Positions 23,518 to 33,181 are shown, counted from the stretch's first letter. The stretch is 64,000 nucleotides of DNA from Paenibacillus lycopersici (GCF_010119935.1 NZ_CP048209.1:5116001-5180000), one strand, 5' to 3'. Notes: a model not told the origin generated them from the letters alone. Program-made: numbers and translations.

Positions 23518-26500
23518 TTACCCTTTCTTCCGATCCGCCAGCTTAAGCAGCACCGTTACGGTCTCCGCCCTGGTGGCAGGATCCGAAGGAGCAAATCGGT
23601 TATTGTTCTTCCCTTGGATGATTCGTTGCTGCTGCACGAACGCGATACTGCCCTTCGCCCATGCCGGAATATCCTTATCGTCCGCAAAGCCGGTTGCGGC
23701 CGTCGCTTCTAGCGATTGGCCAAGCGCTTTGGCGAGGATAACGGCCATCTCCGCGCGCGTAATTTCCGCGTTCGGACGGAACGTCCCGTCTTCGTAGCCA
23801 TTAATCAGCCCGGCCTGCACGGCTTGCGCAACGGCATTCCGCGCCCATGTCCCGATTTGCGCCGAATCCGCGAATGCCGGCCCGGAGACCGCCTCCGCTG
23901 TCGGCTTCAGCGTATTCATCAGCATGACGGCGAACTCGGCGCGCGTCACCGTTGCTTTGGGTCTGAAAGTACCGTCCGGATACCCGTTAACGATCCCCGC
24001 GCTTACGGCTTCCTTGATCTCGGACTCGGCCCAATAGCCGGAGATATCATTGAAGCTCGTGACTGGCTGATCGGGTTTCGTGGCGGGGGCTTCCTCGTTA
24101 ACGGCAAGAACGGCATACTTCGTGAAATGATTAACTTCGACCGAAATATGATTGCCGTCGACTTTCCCTCCCCGCACTTCCACCCATTTCTTGTTCGATT
24201 CGTCATAATAAAACACCGCTGCCCGTTGGTTATCTGCCAAGCCTGCCGGATCGAACGCAAAGGTCAAGGTAACGGGGCTGCTGAAATTCCCCGGGAAATT
24301 CTTGAGCAGTTCGTAGATCGCGCTGACAAGCTTCTCTTGGTCCGTTAGGAGACCTTGCGTTTCTGTAATCTTCTGAATGGTCAGCTTCAGTTCCTGGTCC
24401 GTCGCATTCGCCGGTATGGCGACCGTCAACCCGTTGTCCACGCTCGCTTCGCCCGCTTTGCCTGCCGGAAGCGTTAACTTGCCGTCTGTCGAAGTCACTT
24501 TGTCATCGCCCTGAGACGGAAGGACAACCCCGCCGAATCCGCCGCCTGCACCACCGCCGCCAGCGCCTCCTCCAGCACCGCCGCCTGCACCACCGCCGCC
24601 GGTCTCATCGGCTTGTTCTTGCAAATAAGCTTTCGCAACGATCGAGCTTTCCGCCTTGCCTTCGGTTTGCAGAGAGAGATAGATGCTGCCGCCATTCGCA
24701 ACCAGGTTCGCGACATTAAACGCGACCTCCGTTGAACCCGCTTGCGGCTTCGCCGTGTAGAGGACCTCGCCTTCGCCGGAATAGACGCGCACCGTCTCTC
24801 CGGCTCGCATATTGCTCACTGTGATCGTATCGTTAGCCGTGCCTTCGCGATTGGTAATCTTGATGTCGGCAAGGACCGGCGTTCGGGTCATGCGGTCCAA
24901 GATGGGAACGGCCGTATAGAACGGAGCTTGTTCCCCGTCCGTGTCCGTATACAAGACAGCCACCGTCAAGGCTTGATCGGGAATGGGGGTTCCCTCGGGA
25001 ATCGTCAAGCCGTAGGCGCTCTTCTTGGCATCCACCTCGGCGATGCGGCTTCCTAATAAGCCGTCCTTCCCCGCAAAATACACCTCGTACGCGCTTCCGG
25101 TTCTCTCGGCGGCGGCCGGCAGCCAGGATATCGCGCCGCCGATGGTATCGGGATTCGTATCCGTATCGGTAAAGGCAAGCTGGTTCGGCAGGAACGTCGG
25201 CGTATCCCAGAGACGCGTCTCGCTGTATCCCGTCGAACGTCTGAATACGCCATTGTCATTGACCTTGATATACGCATAGATCGCGATTCGCGTCTGACCG
25301 GATTGGGGATAGAGACCATGGATGTCATAGTAGTACAACCCGTCTTCCAAATCCTCATGGTTGACTTGTCCGAGCTCCACGCCCAGCTCCTTGTTATCGT
25401 TCATGTAATATAAAATATAATGATCGATCTCGTCATCGTTCGCGGCAGGCTCGAAGGCTACGAAGCCGGATACCAGCCCCGCTTGGTTATCGTAATCAAT
25501 GAAGACCGCGTTCTCCGGCGTGAACGAATCCATGTAGGATTCAAGCGCGTCGATCGAAGCAAACTTATACGCTTCTTTCATGCCGGAGGCTTCCGTGTAG
25601 AAAGGGTCTTGATTCCCCCGGACGACATATACCGCGCCGTCGGCATCCATATCGACTAAACCGACCTCGAACGGCAAATCGAACAACTTGACCGCGGAAG
25701 CGCTGTCGTATACGGCGTACTGGGTAAAAGCGTAAGCGCCTTTCGCGTAAATCACCTGGTCCGGGAACGTCGCAAGCAATTGCGGAGTCGGACCCGCGCT
25801 GAATTTCTTGGTTCCCGCATAGATCGCGTCGCCGTCGATAAACAAGGTTCGCGTGCTGTACTCCAAACTGCTTACCAGATTATGCACCGCATAAGGAGCT
25901 TGAAGCTCGATGCCATACAAACTGTTATCGTCGGTTGCGTACAGCATCCCTTTGTCCGGCGCCAGCGCAATATGATTGAATCGCAAATCGAAGAAGCCGC
26001 TCCTAATCTCCGTCACCTCTTGCGATTCGGCCGAATAGACGCTCAGCGTGTTGGCCGAACTGGAAAGGTCGGTAGAGGTGAAGAAGACCAGGTCTCCATA
26101 AACGGCTATCTCCTGCGGTACCCGACCCGGCAACTGGGCCGCCGCAGAACTTGCATGGTCGGCAGCGTTCACGACGCCGATCGACGACGAGCCGTTATTC
26201 GCCGAATAGAGCTTGCCGTCGGACAACGCGATAGCGACCGGCTTGGAGCCGAGGTACGACTCGTTCTCTACCGACATCGTGTCCTTGTTGATTGTCAGCA
26301 GCGTATTATCCGTCGACACGGCATAGAGATTGTTGTTGTCCGACACCCATCGCGTAATCGGACTGCGCAATTCCAGATGGTTTCCCGCCGAAGCATGACC
26401 GCCATACGAAAGCGCCGGAAGCTCGACGCTTTGCTTGGAGACGGTTTGATACGAATAGGTGTACACGTTCTGTTCCGAGTCCATCGCCGCCAACGCCGAC

Positions 26501-27366
26501 TCTTGGGGCAGATCGGCCAATATCCGATACGTCTCTTTGTCATACACATGCCTGTTGGTCACGATCACGCGCTCTCGCACCTGCAGGATGCTATCGAAGT
26601 GAGATTCCGTAAAGGCCGCATACATGCCGCGGACGACCGCCAGGTTCGATGCGTCGAACCGGCGCGAGCCATAATAGACATCGTCATCCTGTGCTATAAT
26701 AGATCCGCCGAATTGATAGCCGCCCGCCTCGATCTGGGATGCAACCCGCGAGGTATCCGCCAAATCCAGGGCCATGAATGCATGACTGGCCAAATAAAGC
26801 AGATTCTTCGGCTTGTCGACCGCCAAGTCGGCGACATACGGAAGGTCAGGCGGCAGCGCGATCGCGCTTTCGCTGTCCGAGGTCAAGTCGTACTGCATGA
26901 CGGACGCATTGGGGGATCCGGATAGATAGTAAATGTATTGATCATCCTTCGTCAGCCGGTTCACCGCTCCCCCCGTTTCTAACGTTCGTTCAATTGTCCC
27001 GGTCGCAATATCGACGACTTTGATTTGATCGGCGCCATCCAAGCCGACGTAAATTTTTCCTTGCTCCACGATCATATCCGTCGGACCCGAACCGATATCG
27101 ATCGTCTTCTGGAGCGTCATGTCGCTGTAGCGAATGAACAGCAATTGATTCTCCCCATGCGCCAGAGCGAAAATATAGCCCGTAGCTTCATCCATTTCCC
27201 AAGCCGTCAATTCCTTGCCCGGAATCGATAGAGCGGCACTCGGCGTCGTTCCTTCTTGAGGCGCCGCGGATGCGACGCCGCTCGACGCATTCGGCGTAAC
27301 CAATAATTGAAGCAATAGTGCCAACGCTGCCATCATGCTAATCAGTCTTCGATATGAGATTGACAT
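23518..27366 (-). CDS. Large S-layer-homology surface protein with beta-propeller region
   Basis: A 1282-aa exported protein. The signal peptide is about 1-34, ending near SAAP. Residues about 45-620 have repeated YVTN/NHL-like blades (IDIGSGPTDMIVEQGKIYVG, SYLGSKPVAIALSDGKLYSA). A fibronectin-like region follows (about 640-960), then a glycine linker GGGGAGGGAGGGAGGG near 1000 and a ZU5-like stretch (about 1020-1100). Three C-terminal SLH repeats (GYWAESEI, IGTWARNAV, IPAWAKGSI; TRAE in each) bind pyruvylated wall polymer. The likely role is a wall-anchored adhesion or sensing protein. It is monocistronic; the ribosome site GAGGGG is 13 nt away. Confidence 0.88.
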   Translation of the reverse strand: MSISYRRLISMMAALALLLQLLVTPNASSGVASAAPQEGTTPSAALSIPGKELTAWEMDEATGYIFALAHGENQLLFIRYSDMTLQKTIDIGSGPTDMIVEQGKIYVGLDGADQIKVVDIATGTIERTLETGGAVNRLTKDDQYIYYLSGSPNASVMQYDLTSDSESAIALPPDLPYVADLAVDKPKNLLYLASHAFMALDLADTSRVASQIEAGGYQFGGSIIAQDDDVYYGSRRFDASNLAVVRGMYAAFTESHFDSILQVRERVIVTNRHVYDKETYRILADLPQESALAAMDSEQNVYTYSYQTVSKQSVELPALSYGGHASAGNHLELRSPITRWVSDNNNLYAVSTDNTLLTINKDTMSVENESYLGSKPVAIALSDGKLYSANNGSSSIGVVNAADHASSAAAQLPGRVPQEIAVYGDLVFFTSTDLSSSANTLSVYSAESQEVTEIRSGFFDLRFNHIALAPDKGMLYATDDNSLYGIELQAPYAVHNLVSSLEYSTRTLFIDGDAIYAGTKKFSAGPTPQLLATFPDQVIYAKGAYAFTQYAVYDSASAVKLFDLPFEVGLVDMDADGAVYVVRGNQDPFYTEASGMKEAYKFASIDALESYMDSFTPENAVFIDYDNQAGLVSGFVAFEPAANDDEIDHYILYYMNDNKELGVELGQVNHEDLEDGLYYYDIHGLYPQSGQTRIAIYAYIKVNDNGVFRRSTGYSETRLWDTPTFLPNQLAFTDTDTNPDTIGGAISWLPAAAERTGSAYEVYFAGKDGLLGSRIAEVDAKKSAYGLTIPEGTPIPDQALTVAVLYTDTDGEQAPFYTAVPILDRMTRTPVLADIKITNREGTANDTITVSNMRAGETVRVYSGEGEVLYTAKPQAGSTEVAFNVANLVANGGSIYLSLQTEGKAESSIVAKAYLQEQADETGGGGAGGGAGGGAGGGGAGGGFGGVVLPSQGDDKVTSTDGKLTLPAGKAGEASVDNGLTVAIPANATDQELKLTIQKITETQGLLTDQEKLVSAIYELLKNFPGNFSSPVTLTFAFDPAGLADNQRAAVFYYDESNKKWVEVRGGKVDGNHISVEVNHFTKYAVLAVNEEAPATKPDQPVTSFNDISGYWAESEIKEAVSAGIVNGYPDGTFRPKATVTRAEFAVMLMNTLKPTAEAVSGPAFADSAQIGTWARNAVAQAVQAGLINGYEDGTFRPNAEITRAEMAVILAKALGQSLEATAATGFADDKDIPAWAKGSIAFVQQQRIIQGKNNNRFAPSDPATRAETVTVLLKLADRKKG

Positions 27367-27573
27367 AACCGTTCTAACACCCCTCAGGCGAAATTGGACA
27401 GTATCTCCATAATTTGATAAATATTCTTGCTTTTACGCTAAAATCCTGCGCTTCATTCTTGTTTTAATGTAAAGCTGTACATCCCGCTCCCATTCCGAAT
27501 AATCCGCCTTGCAACTGGGCAAAAAAAGGGGTATCGCACGTCATTCCCAGCGTAAGGACAGGTTGCTACGAGC

Positions 27574-28938
27574 ATGTGGAAATCCATTCGAAATCGGATC
27601 GAGAAGCTCTCTCCGGCCCAGGCCATGACCGGGTATTACTTGATCGCCGTCACCTTGTCGATCGCGCTCTTCAGCCTCCCCGCCGTGCGCAGGCCCGGCG
27701 TAGACGTGACGTTCTTCGATACCGTCTTCACGGCCGTCAGCGTCGTCAGCGATACCGGGTTAGGCGTATTCAACATTGCGGACACGTACAGTACGTTCGG
27801 CTATTTCGTCATTATTGTGGTCCTGCAGTTCGGGGGTATCGGCATCATGGCGATGAGCACGTTCTTTTGGCTGCTCCTCGGGCGGAGAATCGGACTGCGC
27901 GAACGCCGTCTCATTATGGTGGACAACAATCAGTTCGCGCTCTCCGGGCTCGTGAAGCTGGTCATCGAGATTTTGCGGATTACGATGCTCGCCCAATTGC
28001 TCGGAGCCGTCATCCTGAGCGTCCGCTTCCTGCGCTATTACGACACGTGGGAGGAAGCGGCCATGCAGGGCTTGTTCGCGGCGGTCAGCGCAACGACCAA
28101 CGCCGGCATGGACATTACGGGACAGTCCCTCATTCCGTACGCGGGCGACTACTTCGTGCAGCTCGTCACGGTGATCCTGATCGTTTTCGGCGCAATCGGA
28201 TTCCCGGTGCTGATCGAAATCAAAACTTACTTCGCCAGCAGGCGAATGAAGCTAAGGCCCCCATACCGCTTCTCCTTGTTCACGAAGCTGTCGACGTCCA
28301 CCTACTTCATCCTGCTCGCGGCCGGAACGATACTCATCTGGCTGTTCGAGCAGTCCGGCTTCTTGCAGGGCAAAGCATGGCATGCCGGTTTCTTCTATGC
28401 CTTCTTCCAGGCCGCTACGACGAGGAGCGCCGGCCTGACGACGATGGATATTAACGAGTTCACGATTCCGACGCTGCTGCTCATGAGCTTCCTGATGTTT
28501 ATCGGCGGATCGCCCAATTCCGTAGGCGGCGGGATCCGGACGACGACCTTCGCGCTGAACCTCCTGTTCCTGATCCATTTCATCAGAGGGAGCCGTTCGA
28601 TCAAGGTGTTCAAGCGGGAGCTGCATCCGGACGATGTGTTAAAATCTTTCGCTATCTCGCTGCTCGCCGTCATCATGTGCGCCGTCTCGATTATCGCCAT
28701 CTGCGTCGTCGATCAGCAGCATCCCCTCGTGGCCGTCGTGCTCGAGGTGTGCTCCGCCTTCGGGACCGTCGGCCTGTCCACCGGCATTACGCCGGACCTG
28801 AGCCCGTTCTCGCAAACCATTCTAATGGTGCTCATGTTCCTCGGACGCATCGGGCTTACGAGCTGCCTCTACCTCATCGGCGGCGGTCTGAGGAATCCGC
28901 GATACCGTTATGCGATGGAAAGGGTGATTACGGGGTAA
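27574..28938 (+). CDS. KtrB/TrkH-family potassium uptake channel subunit
   Basis: A 454-aa membrane protein with four M1-P-M2 repeats. The four selectivity-filter loops are visible: SVVSDTGLGVF, SATTNAGMDIT, AATTRSAGLTTMD and SAFGTVGLSTGIT. The Ktr type uses a separate cytoplasmic RCK subunit (KtrA/KtrC), which is not encoded next to it, so it pairs with a distant gene as KtrD does in Bacillus. The ribosome site is weak (AAGGAC, 14 nt away). The 207-nt leader was inspected for a c-di-AMP riboswitch and none was convincing. Confidence 0.92.
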   Translation: MWKSIRNRIEKLSPAQAMTGYYLIAVTLSIALFSLPAVRRPGVDVTFFDTVFTAVSVVSDTGLGVFNIADTYSTFGYFVIIVVLQFGGIGIMAMSTFFWLLLGRRIGLRERRLIMVDNNQFALSGLVKLVIEILRITMLAQLLGAVILSVRFLRYYDTWEEAAMQGLFAAVSATTNAGMDITGQSLIPYAGDYFVQLVTVILIVFGAIGFPVLIEIKTYFASRRMKLRPPYRFSLFTKLSTSTYFILLAAGTILIWLFEQSGFLQGKAWHAGFFYAFFQAATTRSAGLTTMDINEFTIPTLLLMSFLMFIGGSPNSVGGGIRTTTFALNLLFLIHFIRGSRSIKVFKRELHPDDVLKSFAISLLAVIMCAVSIIAICVVDQQHPLVAVVLEVCSAFGTVGLSTGITPDLSPFSQTILMVLMFLGRIGLTSCLYLIGGGLRNPRYRYAMERVITG

Positions 28939-28963
28939 TGCGGGCGGACGAGCGACTCCGACA

Positions 28964-28999
28964 ACACAAAAAAGCCCAAGGCGCAAACGCCTTGGGCTT
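28964..28999. terminator. Terminator between convergent genes
   Basis: A perfect 12-bp stem (AAGCCCAAGGCG 28972-28983, CGCCTTGGGCTT 28988-28999, CAAA loop) is followed on the minus strand by TTTTTTGTG. It mainly terminates the Gfo/Idh gene and probably also stops ktrB transcripts. Confidence 0.88.
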
Positions 29000-29011
29000 C
29001 CGTTGTCATTC

Positions 29012-30091
29012 CTATTCGAAGTAAACTGCTTTGCCTGTTTGGGACGATTCGTAGATCGCTTCAAGAATTTCGGAAACGACGAGCGCTTGCTCCGGTTTCA
29101 CGAACGTTTCTTTGTCGTTCAATACGGCATCGATCCACCATGCAGCTTCAAGCACTTCGGCTGTTTCGCTTGCGCCTTCGTAGAAAGCTACGCCGCCGCT
29201 GTTCAGCTCGATGTTCTTCACGTACAGACGGCTGTTTTGCTCGCCGTTGATGCGAAGGCCGTTCTTCATGTCGGCGCCGGCTTTCGTACCGCTCAGGGAT
29301 ACTTTCGCCTCGTCGATATCAAGGGAGTTCAGCGCCCAGCTGGATTCAAGGATTACGGTAGCGCCATTCTTGAATGTGATCATTGCGAACGCGGAATCTT
29401 CAACCGTGAATTTCGCCGGATCCCACGGACCCCATGCGTTAGCGGCATTCTCGGTTTGGGACAGCTTGTGGTACGCGCGGCCAAGCACGACGGCCGGCTC
29501 GTAGTTGTTCATCATCCAGAGGACGAGGTCAAGCGCATGCGTGCCGATATCGATCAACGGGCCGCCGCCTTGTTTCTCTTCGTCCAGGAATACGCCCCAA
29601 GTCGGAACGGCACGGCGACGGATCGCGTGTGCTTTTGCAAAGTAGATTTCGCCCAGTTCGCCTGCATCGCAAGCTTCTTTCAGGTAGCGGCTGTCCGCAC
29701 GGTAGCGGTTGTTGTAGCCGATGCTGAGTTTTTTGCCCGTACGCTTAGCAACTTCGAGCATTTTGCGAGCGTCAGCGGCTGTCTTAGCCATTGGCTTCTC
29801 GCAAAGCACGTGCTTGCCGGCTTCCAGCGCGTCGATGGAGATGACCGCGTGGGAATCGTTAGGCGTGCAAACGTGAATGACGTCGATGGAAGCGTCCTTC
29901 AGCAGTTCTTTATAGTCAGCGTAAACTTTTGCGTCTTCAGTGCCATATTTCGCCTTTGCTTGCTCGGCTTTCTCAACGATGATATCGCAGAAAGCTACGA
30001 TTTCGGCTTCCTTCACTTGCGCCAAGCTAGGAAGATGTTTGCCGTTCGCGATACCGCCGCAGCCGATAATACCTACGCGTGCCTTTGCCAT
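29012..30091 (-). CDS. Gfo/Idh/MocA-family NAD(P)-dependent sugar dehydrogenase
   Basis: A 359-aa oxidoreductase. The Rossmann motif is GIIGCGGIANGKH (about 7-19), the catalytic CEKPMAK (about 95-101) supplies the lysine, and the C-terminal half has DIGTHALDLVLWMM. These enzymes oxidise or epimerise cyclic polyols and sugar derivatives such as myo- or scyllo-inositol. The start at 30091 has TGGAGGTAG 10 nt upstream; an open frame to 30199 is not supported. It is divergent from an AraC regulator and shares sugar context with the TIM-barrel isomerase at 31449, so it may belong to one catabolic pathway. Confidence 0.93.
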   Translation of the reverse strand: MAKARVGIIGCGGIANGKHLPSLAQVKEAEIVAFCDIIVEKAEQAKAKYGTEDAKVYADYKELLKDASIDVIHVCTPNDSHAVISIDALEAGKHVLCEKPMAKTAADARKMLEVAKRTGKKLSIGYNNRYRADSRYLKEACDAGELGEIYFAKAHAIRRRAVPTWGVFLDEEKQGGGPLIDIGTHALDLVLWMMNNYEPAVVLGRAYHKLSQTENAANAWGPWDPAKFTVEDSAFAMITFKNGATVILESSWALNSLDIDEAKVSLSGTKAGADMKNGLRINGEQNSRLYVKNIELNSGGVAFYEGASETAEVLEAAWWIDAVLNDKETFVKPEQALVVSEILEAIYESSQTGKAVYFE

Positions 30092-30346
30092 TAAATTTCT
30101 ACCTCCATAAGTCGGGAAATGATATAATTTGTAGTATGCGCGTCGACGGCGGACTGACGGGCGTTCGAAGCCGCTGCTTCGATTGCCTGCATTCCGCATA
30201 TGAAGCGTACAAGCCGAGGCTCGGATGCTGCATGTCTATCAACAGATCAACGCATGCTAGATTTAGTATAGAGCAATAACCATCGATAATGATAGGCGCT
30301 TTAATGGCCTGCTTTTATGTGATTTTGCTGTCGAAGGGATGGTACC

Positions 30347-31216
30347 GTGGAATTCTACAATGAGAAGGTCGTTTATGAAAATCCGCTGTTGTCGATCAAA
30401 GTGTTTCAGTCCCAGCGCCACAACGACTTGTTCATCAATTGGCACTATCACAGAGAGATCGAGCTGCTGCTCGTTCTGAACGGCGAGCTTGACGTCAATA
30501 TTGAGGAAGACGCCGTCCGACTGCAAAGCGGCGACATCGCCCTGATCGGTTCCAAGCAGCTGCACCGCGACCGTAGCTTGAGCAGTCCGCTCGATTACAT
30601 CGTGCTGCAATTCGACCTGGAGCAGTTCATCGACCAGAGCTCCATGCCGTACATGCGGTTCTTCTCGGAGACGAAGAATCCGCTGAGCCGGGCGAATTAC
30701 ATTTTCCAGGAGAATGACAAGGCCCGTGCCGAAGCCGCGTCCTGCATCCAATCCATCCTCCAGGAAGTGACGACGAAGCAGAACGGCTACGAGCTCGCCG
30801 TCAGCATGCTGATCAAGCAGCTGCTGCTGCTGCTCATCCGCAACGACGAGAAGCGGGTGCTGACCGATCACGAGGACTTCGACCGCGCCCGTCTGCGCGG
30901 CGTGCTCGATTACGTCGAAGAGCATCTGACCGACCGCATTCAGGTCGAAGAAGTATCGAAGCTGGCGAATATGAGCTATTACTACTTCGTGAAATTTTTC
31001 AAGAAAGCGATCGGCCTGTCGTTCACCGAGTACGTCAATTACCGCAAAATCAAATGGGCGGAGCGCATCCTGCTCACGAAGGATCTCAGCATCTCGGAGG
31101 TCGGCGACCGGATCGGCATGCCGAACATGGCGCATTTCTACAAAATGTTCAAAAAGTACAACGACTGCTCGCCGAAGCAGTTTCAGAAAAAAATGCTGGA
31201 GTGGAACCGGGCCTGA
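30347..31216 (+). CDS. AraC-family regulator with cupin sensor domain
   Basis: A 289-aa regulator. The N-terminal cupin (about 15-150) contains NWHYHREIELLLVLNGELDV and GDIALIGSKQLHRD; the AraC domain (about 185-289) has VSKLANMSYYYFVKFFKKAI and GMPNMAHFYKMFKKYNDCSPKQF. The start is GTG at 30347 with AAGGGATGG about 6 nt upstream. It is divergent from the Gfo/Idh gene, its probable target, and the cupin suggests a sugar or polyol ligand. Confidence 0.92.
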   Translation: MEFYNEKVVYENPLLSIKVFQSQRHNDLFINWHYHREIELLLVLNGELDVNIEEDAVRLQSGDIALIGSKQLHRDRSLSSPLDYIVLQFDLEQFIDQSSMPYMRFFSETKNPLSRANYIFQENDKARAEAASCIQSILQEVTTKQNGYELAVSMLIKQLLLLLIRNDEKRVLTDHEDFDRARLRGVLDYVEEHLTDRIQVEEVSKLANMSYYYFVKFFKKAIGLSFTEYVNYRKIKWAERILLTKDLSISEVGDRIGMPNMAHFYKMFKKYNDCSPKQFQKKMLEWNRA

Positions 31217-31348
31217 CAGACCGAACCGACGGAACAGACGGAACCGCAATTAAGGTTGGATGGCACCAGTCGGGCGCCTCCAGTTGAACGGCATCCAGTA
31301 AAACGACATCCAGTTGGATGACAACATTCGGACGTCGGATGGCATCCT

Positions 31349-31390
31349 GTCTTACGTATCCAGTCTTACGTATCCGGTCTTACGTATCGC
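31349..31390 (+). repeat. Triplicated 14-bp direct repeat
   Basis: GTCTTACGTATCC(A/G) is repeated in tandem at 31349, 31363 and 31377 (the last partial), between the AraC gene end and the convergent isomerase end. It is probably slippage or a short iteron of no known role. Confidence 0.7.
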
Positions 31391-31448
31391 GCCGGACTTG
31401 TCCGGTTCGACCCGCCGCCGGTCACTCCCAGCCGCGCCAGCGGCTTGC

Positions 31449-32213
31449 TTACGAGAACGTCCGCCGCATGAACGCCAGACCGGCCTCGAATTCCTGCTCC
31501 GGCTCGACGACCGAGCATTCCGCCGAGATCATGCCCGCGTAGCCGCTTGCCTTCAATTGGGCGGCAAACGCTTCGTACGGATACTGCCCCGTTCCGGGCG
31601 AGAGCCGGCCCGTGTCGGCCAGATGGATATGCGCCAGCCAATCCCGGTTTCTTACGATCGTATCCAGTGCCTCGTTCTCTTCGTCCATGTGGTAGAAGTC
31701 GGCCAGGACGCGAATGGCGGAACGGTTGACCTGCTTCGCGAGCGCGACGCCCTCGTCGACGCTGTTGATGAAGTTCGTCTCCTTCTTGTTCAGCGGCTCC
31801 AGGGCCAGCGTCAGTCCGGCGTCCGTGAAATCATCCGCGATCCATTCCAGCGTGCGAAGCAGCTGCTCCTCGCCTCTTGCCTGCTCCCAGCCTTCCGGCA
31901 CATGGCGCGAGCGTCCGCTTCCGAGCACGACGGTCCGCGCTCCGATCCGATGCAGCGTTTCGGCCGCCGCATGAATGTATTTCCTCGTGCGTTCCTCGTC
32001 CCTCTCGGGACCGACCAGCTTCAAATCTCCGGGAAAGAATACGTTGAATACGCTTGCAGGAAGCGGACTTTCCAAATACGCCGGCAGCGCTTCGCGGCAT
32101 GCCGCCGCGTCCTCGAGCTGCAGCGCGACGACCGCGCACTCGATATAATCGAAACCGAGCTTGTGCAGCAGCCCCGCGTCCTCGATGCCCCTGCACCATC
32201 CATAAGAAATCAT
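31449..32213 (-). CDS. Sugar-phosphate isomerase/epimerase-like TIM-barrel protein
   Basis: A 254-aa AP-endonuclease-2-type barrel. Metal ligands are visible as Glu in LALEPLNKKETNF, Asp and His in LADFYHMDEEN, His in HIHLADTGR and Glu in ISAECSV. These form the divalent-metal site of xylose-isomerase-like/IolE/hydroxypyruvate isomerase folds. The N-terminus MISYGWCRGIEDAGLLHKLG is in frame without a strong ribosome site. No partner is fused. Together with the Gfo/Idh gene it suggests catabolism of an inositol- or ketose-type sugar; this is inference. Confidence 0.9.
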   Translation of the reverse strand: MISYGWCRGIEDAGLLHKLGFDYIECAVVALQLEDAAACREALPAYLESPLPASVFNVFFPGDLKLVGPERDEERTRKYIHAAAETLHRIGARTVVLGSGRSRHVPEGWEQARGEEQLLRTLEWIADDFTDAGLTLALEPLNKKETNFINSVDEGVALAKQVNRSAIRVLADFYHMDEENEALDTIVRNRDWLAHIHLADTGRLSPGTGQYPYEAFAAQLKASGYAGMISAECSVVEPEQEFEAGLAFMRRTFS

Positions 32214-32353
32214 GCCCCAGCACCTCCAAGAGTATGTACATGGCGAAATGTTTGCTTTTCATAGAGACTGTACCATTTTTTCGCGCCGGGCAACAGAACA
32301 AATTTGTACTTGCGCCTGATTCAAATTCCTGCCCCAGGGAAGGAAGGAGCTAC

Positions 32354-32640
32354 GAATTCCTGCGTTCGGGAAGGAATTCTCGGGATTTCGCGGTGTGGAG
32401 CTATGAATTTCTCCCACTGGGAAGGAATTCTCGGGATTTCGCGGTGTGGAGCTACGAATTCCTGCCTTCGGGAAGGAATTCTCGGGATTTCGCGGTGTGG
32501 AGCTACGAATTCCTGCCTTCGGGAAGGAATTCTCGGGATTTCGCGGTGAGGAGCTACGAATTCCTGCCTACGGGAAGGATTTCGCTACCCTTTGCTCCAC
32601 GTGAGGCTGCGAATTCCTACCTCTGGGAAGGATTTCGCGG
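32354..32640 (+). repeat. Array of hairpin units with exact 51-bp period (array B)
   Basis: Units begin with GAATTCCT (or GAATTTCT) at 32354, 32405, 32456, 32507, 32558 and 32611. Four intervals are exactly 51 bp and the last is 53; a degenerate unit precedes at about 32322. Each full unit folds as GAATTCCT paired with AGGAATTC, a G-A mismatch, two more pairs and a C(TTCG)G loop, an ultra-stable UUCG tetraloop in RNA. The remaining part is CTCGGGATTTCGCGGTGTGG. The 51-bp period allows an open frame of 17-residue repeats, but no start or flanking gene supports coding. Confidence 0.93.
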
Positions 32641-32665
32641 CGTTTCACGATCGTCTTCGGCGGGC

Positions 32666-33158
32666 AAAGTTGCCCAAATGACAACTTTTCCGACACTTTT
32701 GCAGGTCTACGGCGGGGAAAGCTGCCCGAATGGCAACTTTTCCGACACTTTTGTCGGTCTGCGACGGGCAAAGTTGCCCGAATGGCAACTTTACCGACTA
32801 CTTTTGTAGGTCTTCGGCAGGAAAAGTTGCCCGAATGGCAACTTTTCCGACACTTTTGTCGGTCTGCGACGGGCAAAGTTGCCCGAATGGCAACTTTACC
32901 GACTACTTTTGTAGGTCCTCGGCAGGAAAAGTTGCCCGAATGACAACTTTTCCGACACTTTTGTCGGTCTGCGACGGGCAAAGTTGCCCGAATAGCAACT
33001 TTACCGACACTTTTGCCGGTCTGCGGCGGATAAAGTTGCCCGCATGGCAACTTTATCGACACTTTTGCCGGCCCTTGGCAGATAAAGCTGCCCGCATGGC
33101 AACTTTACCGGCATTTTTGCCGGTCTGCGGCGGGAAAAGTTGCCCGAATGGCAACTTT
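32666..33158 (+). repeat. Array of 10 two-hairpin units, 52-53 bp period (array C)
   Basis: Units begin (AAAGTTGCC or AAAGCTGCC) at 32666, 32718, 32770, 32823, 32875, 32928, 32980, 33032, 33084 and 33136. Each has a first stem AAAGTTGCC-CGAAT-GGCAACTTT and a second CCGACA-CTTT-TGTCGG or CCGGCA variant, where compensatory changes keep pairing (GACTACTTTTGTAGG, GACACTTTTGTCGG, GGCATTTTTGCCGG). It is homologous to the reverse complement of array A and is directly preceded by array B. Confidence 0.95.
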
Positions 33159-33181
33159 TTCTTTTCTACAGTAGGTGTGTA

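Noticed and set aside
27367..27573. c-di-AMP (ydaO) riboswitch before the KtrB-type gene
   Set aside because: Searched because K+ channel genes often have one; I could not find the conserved core in this leader.
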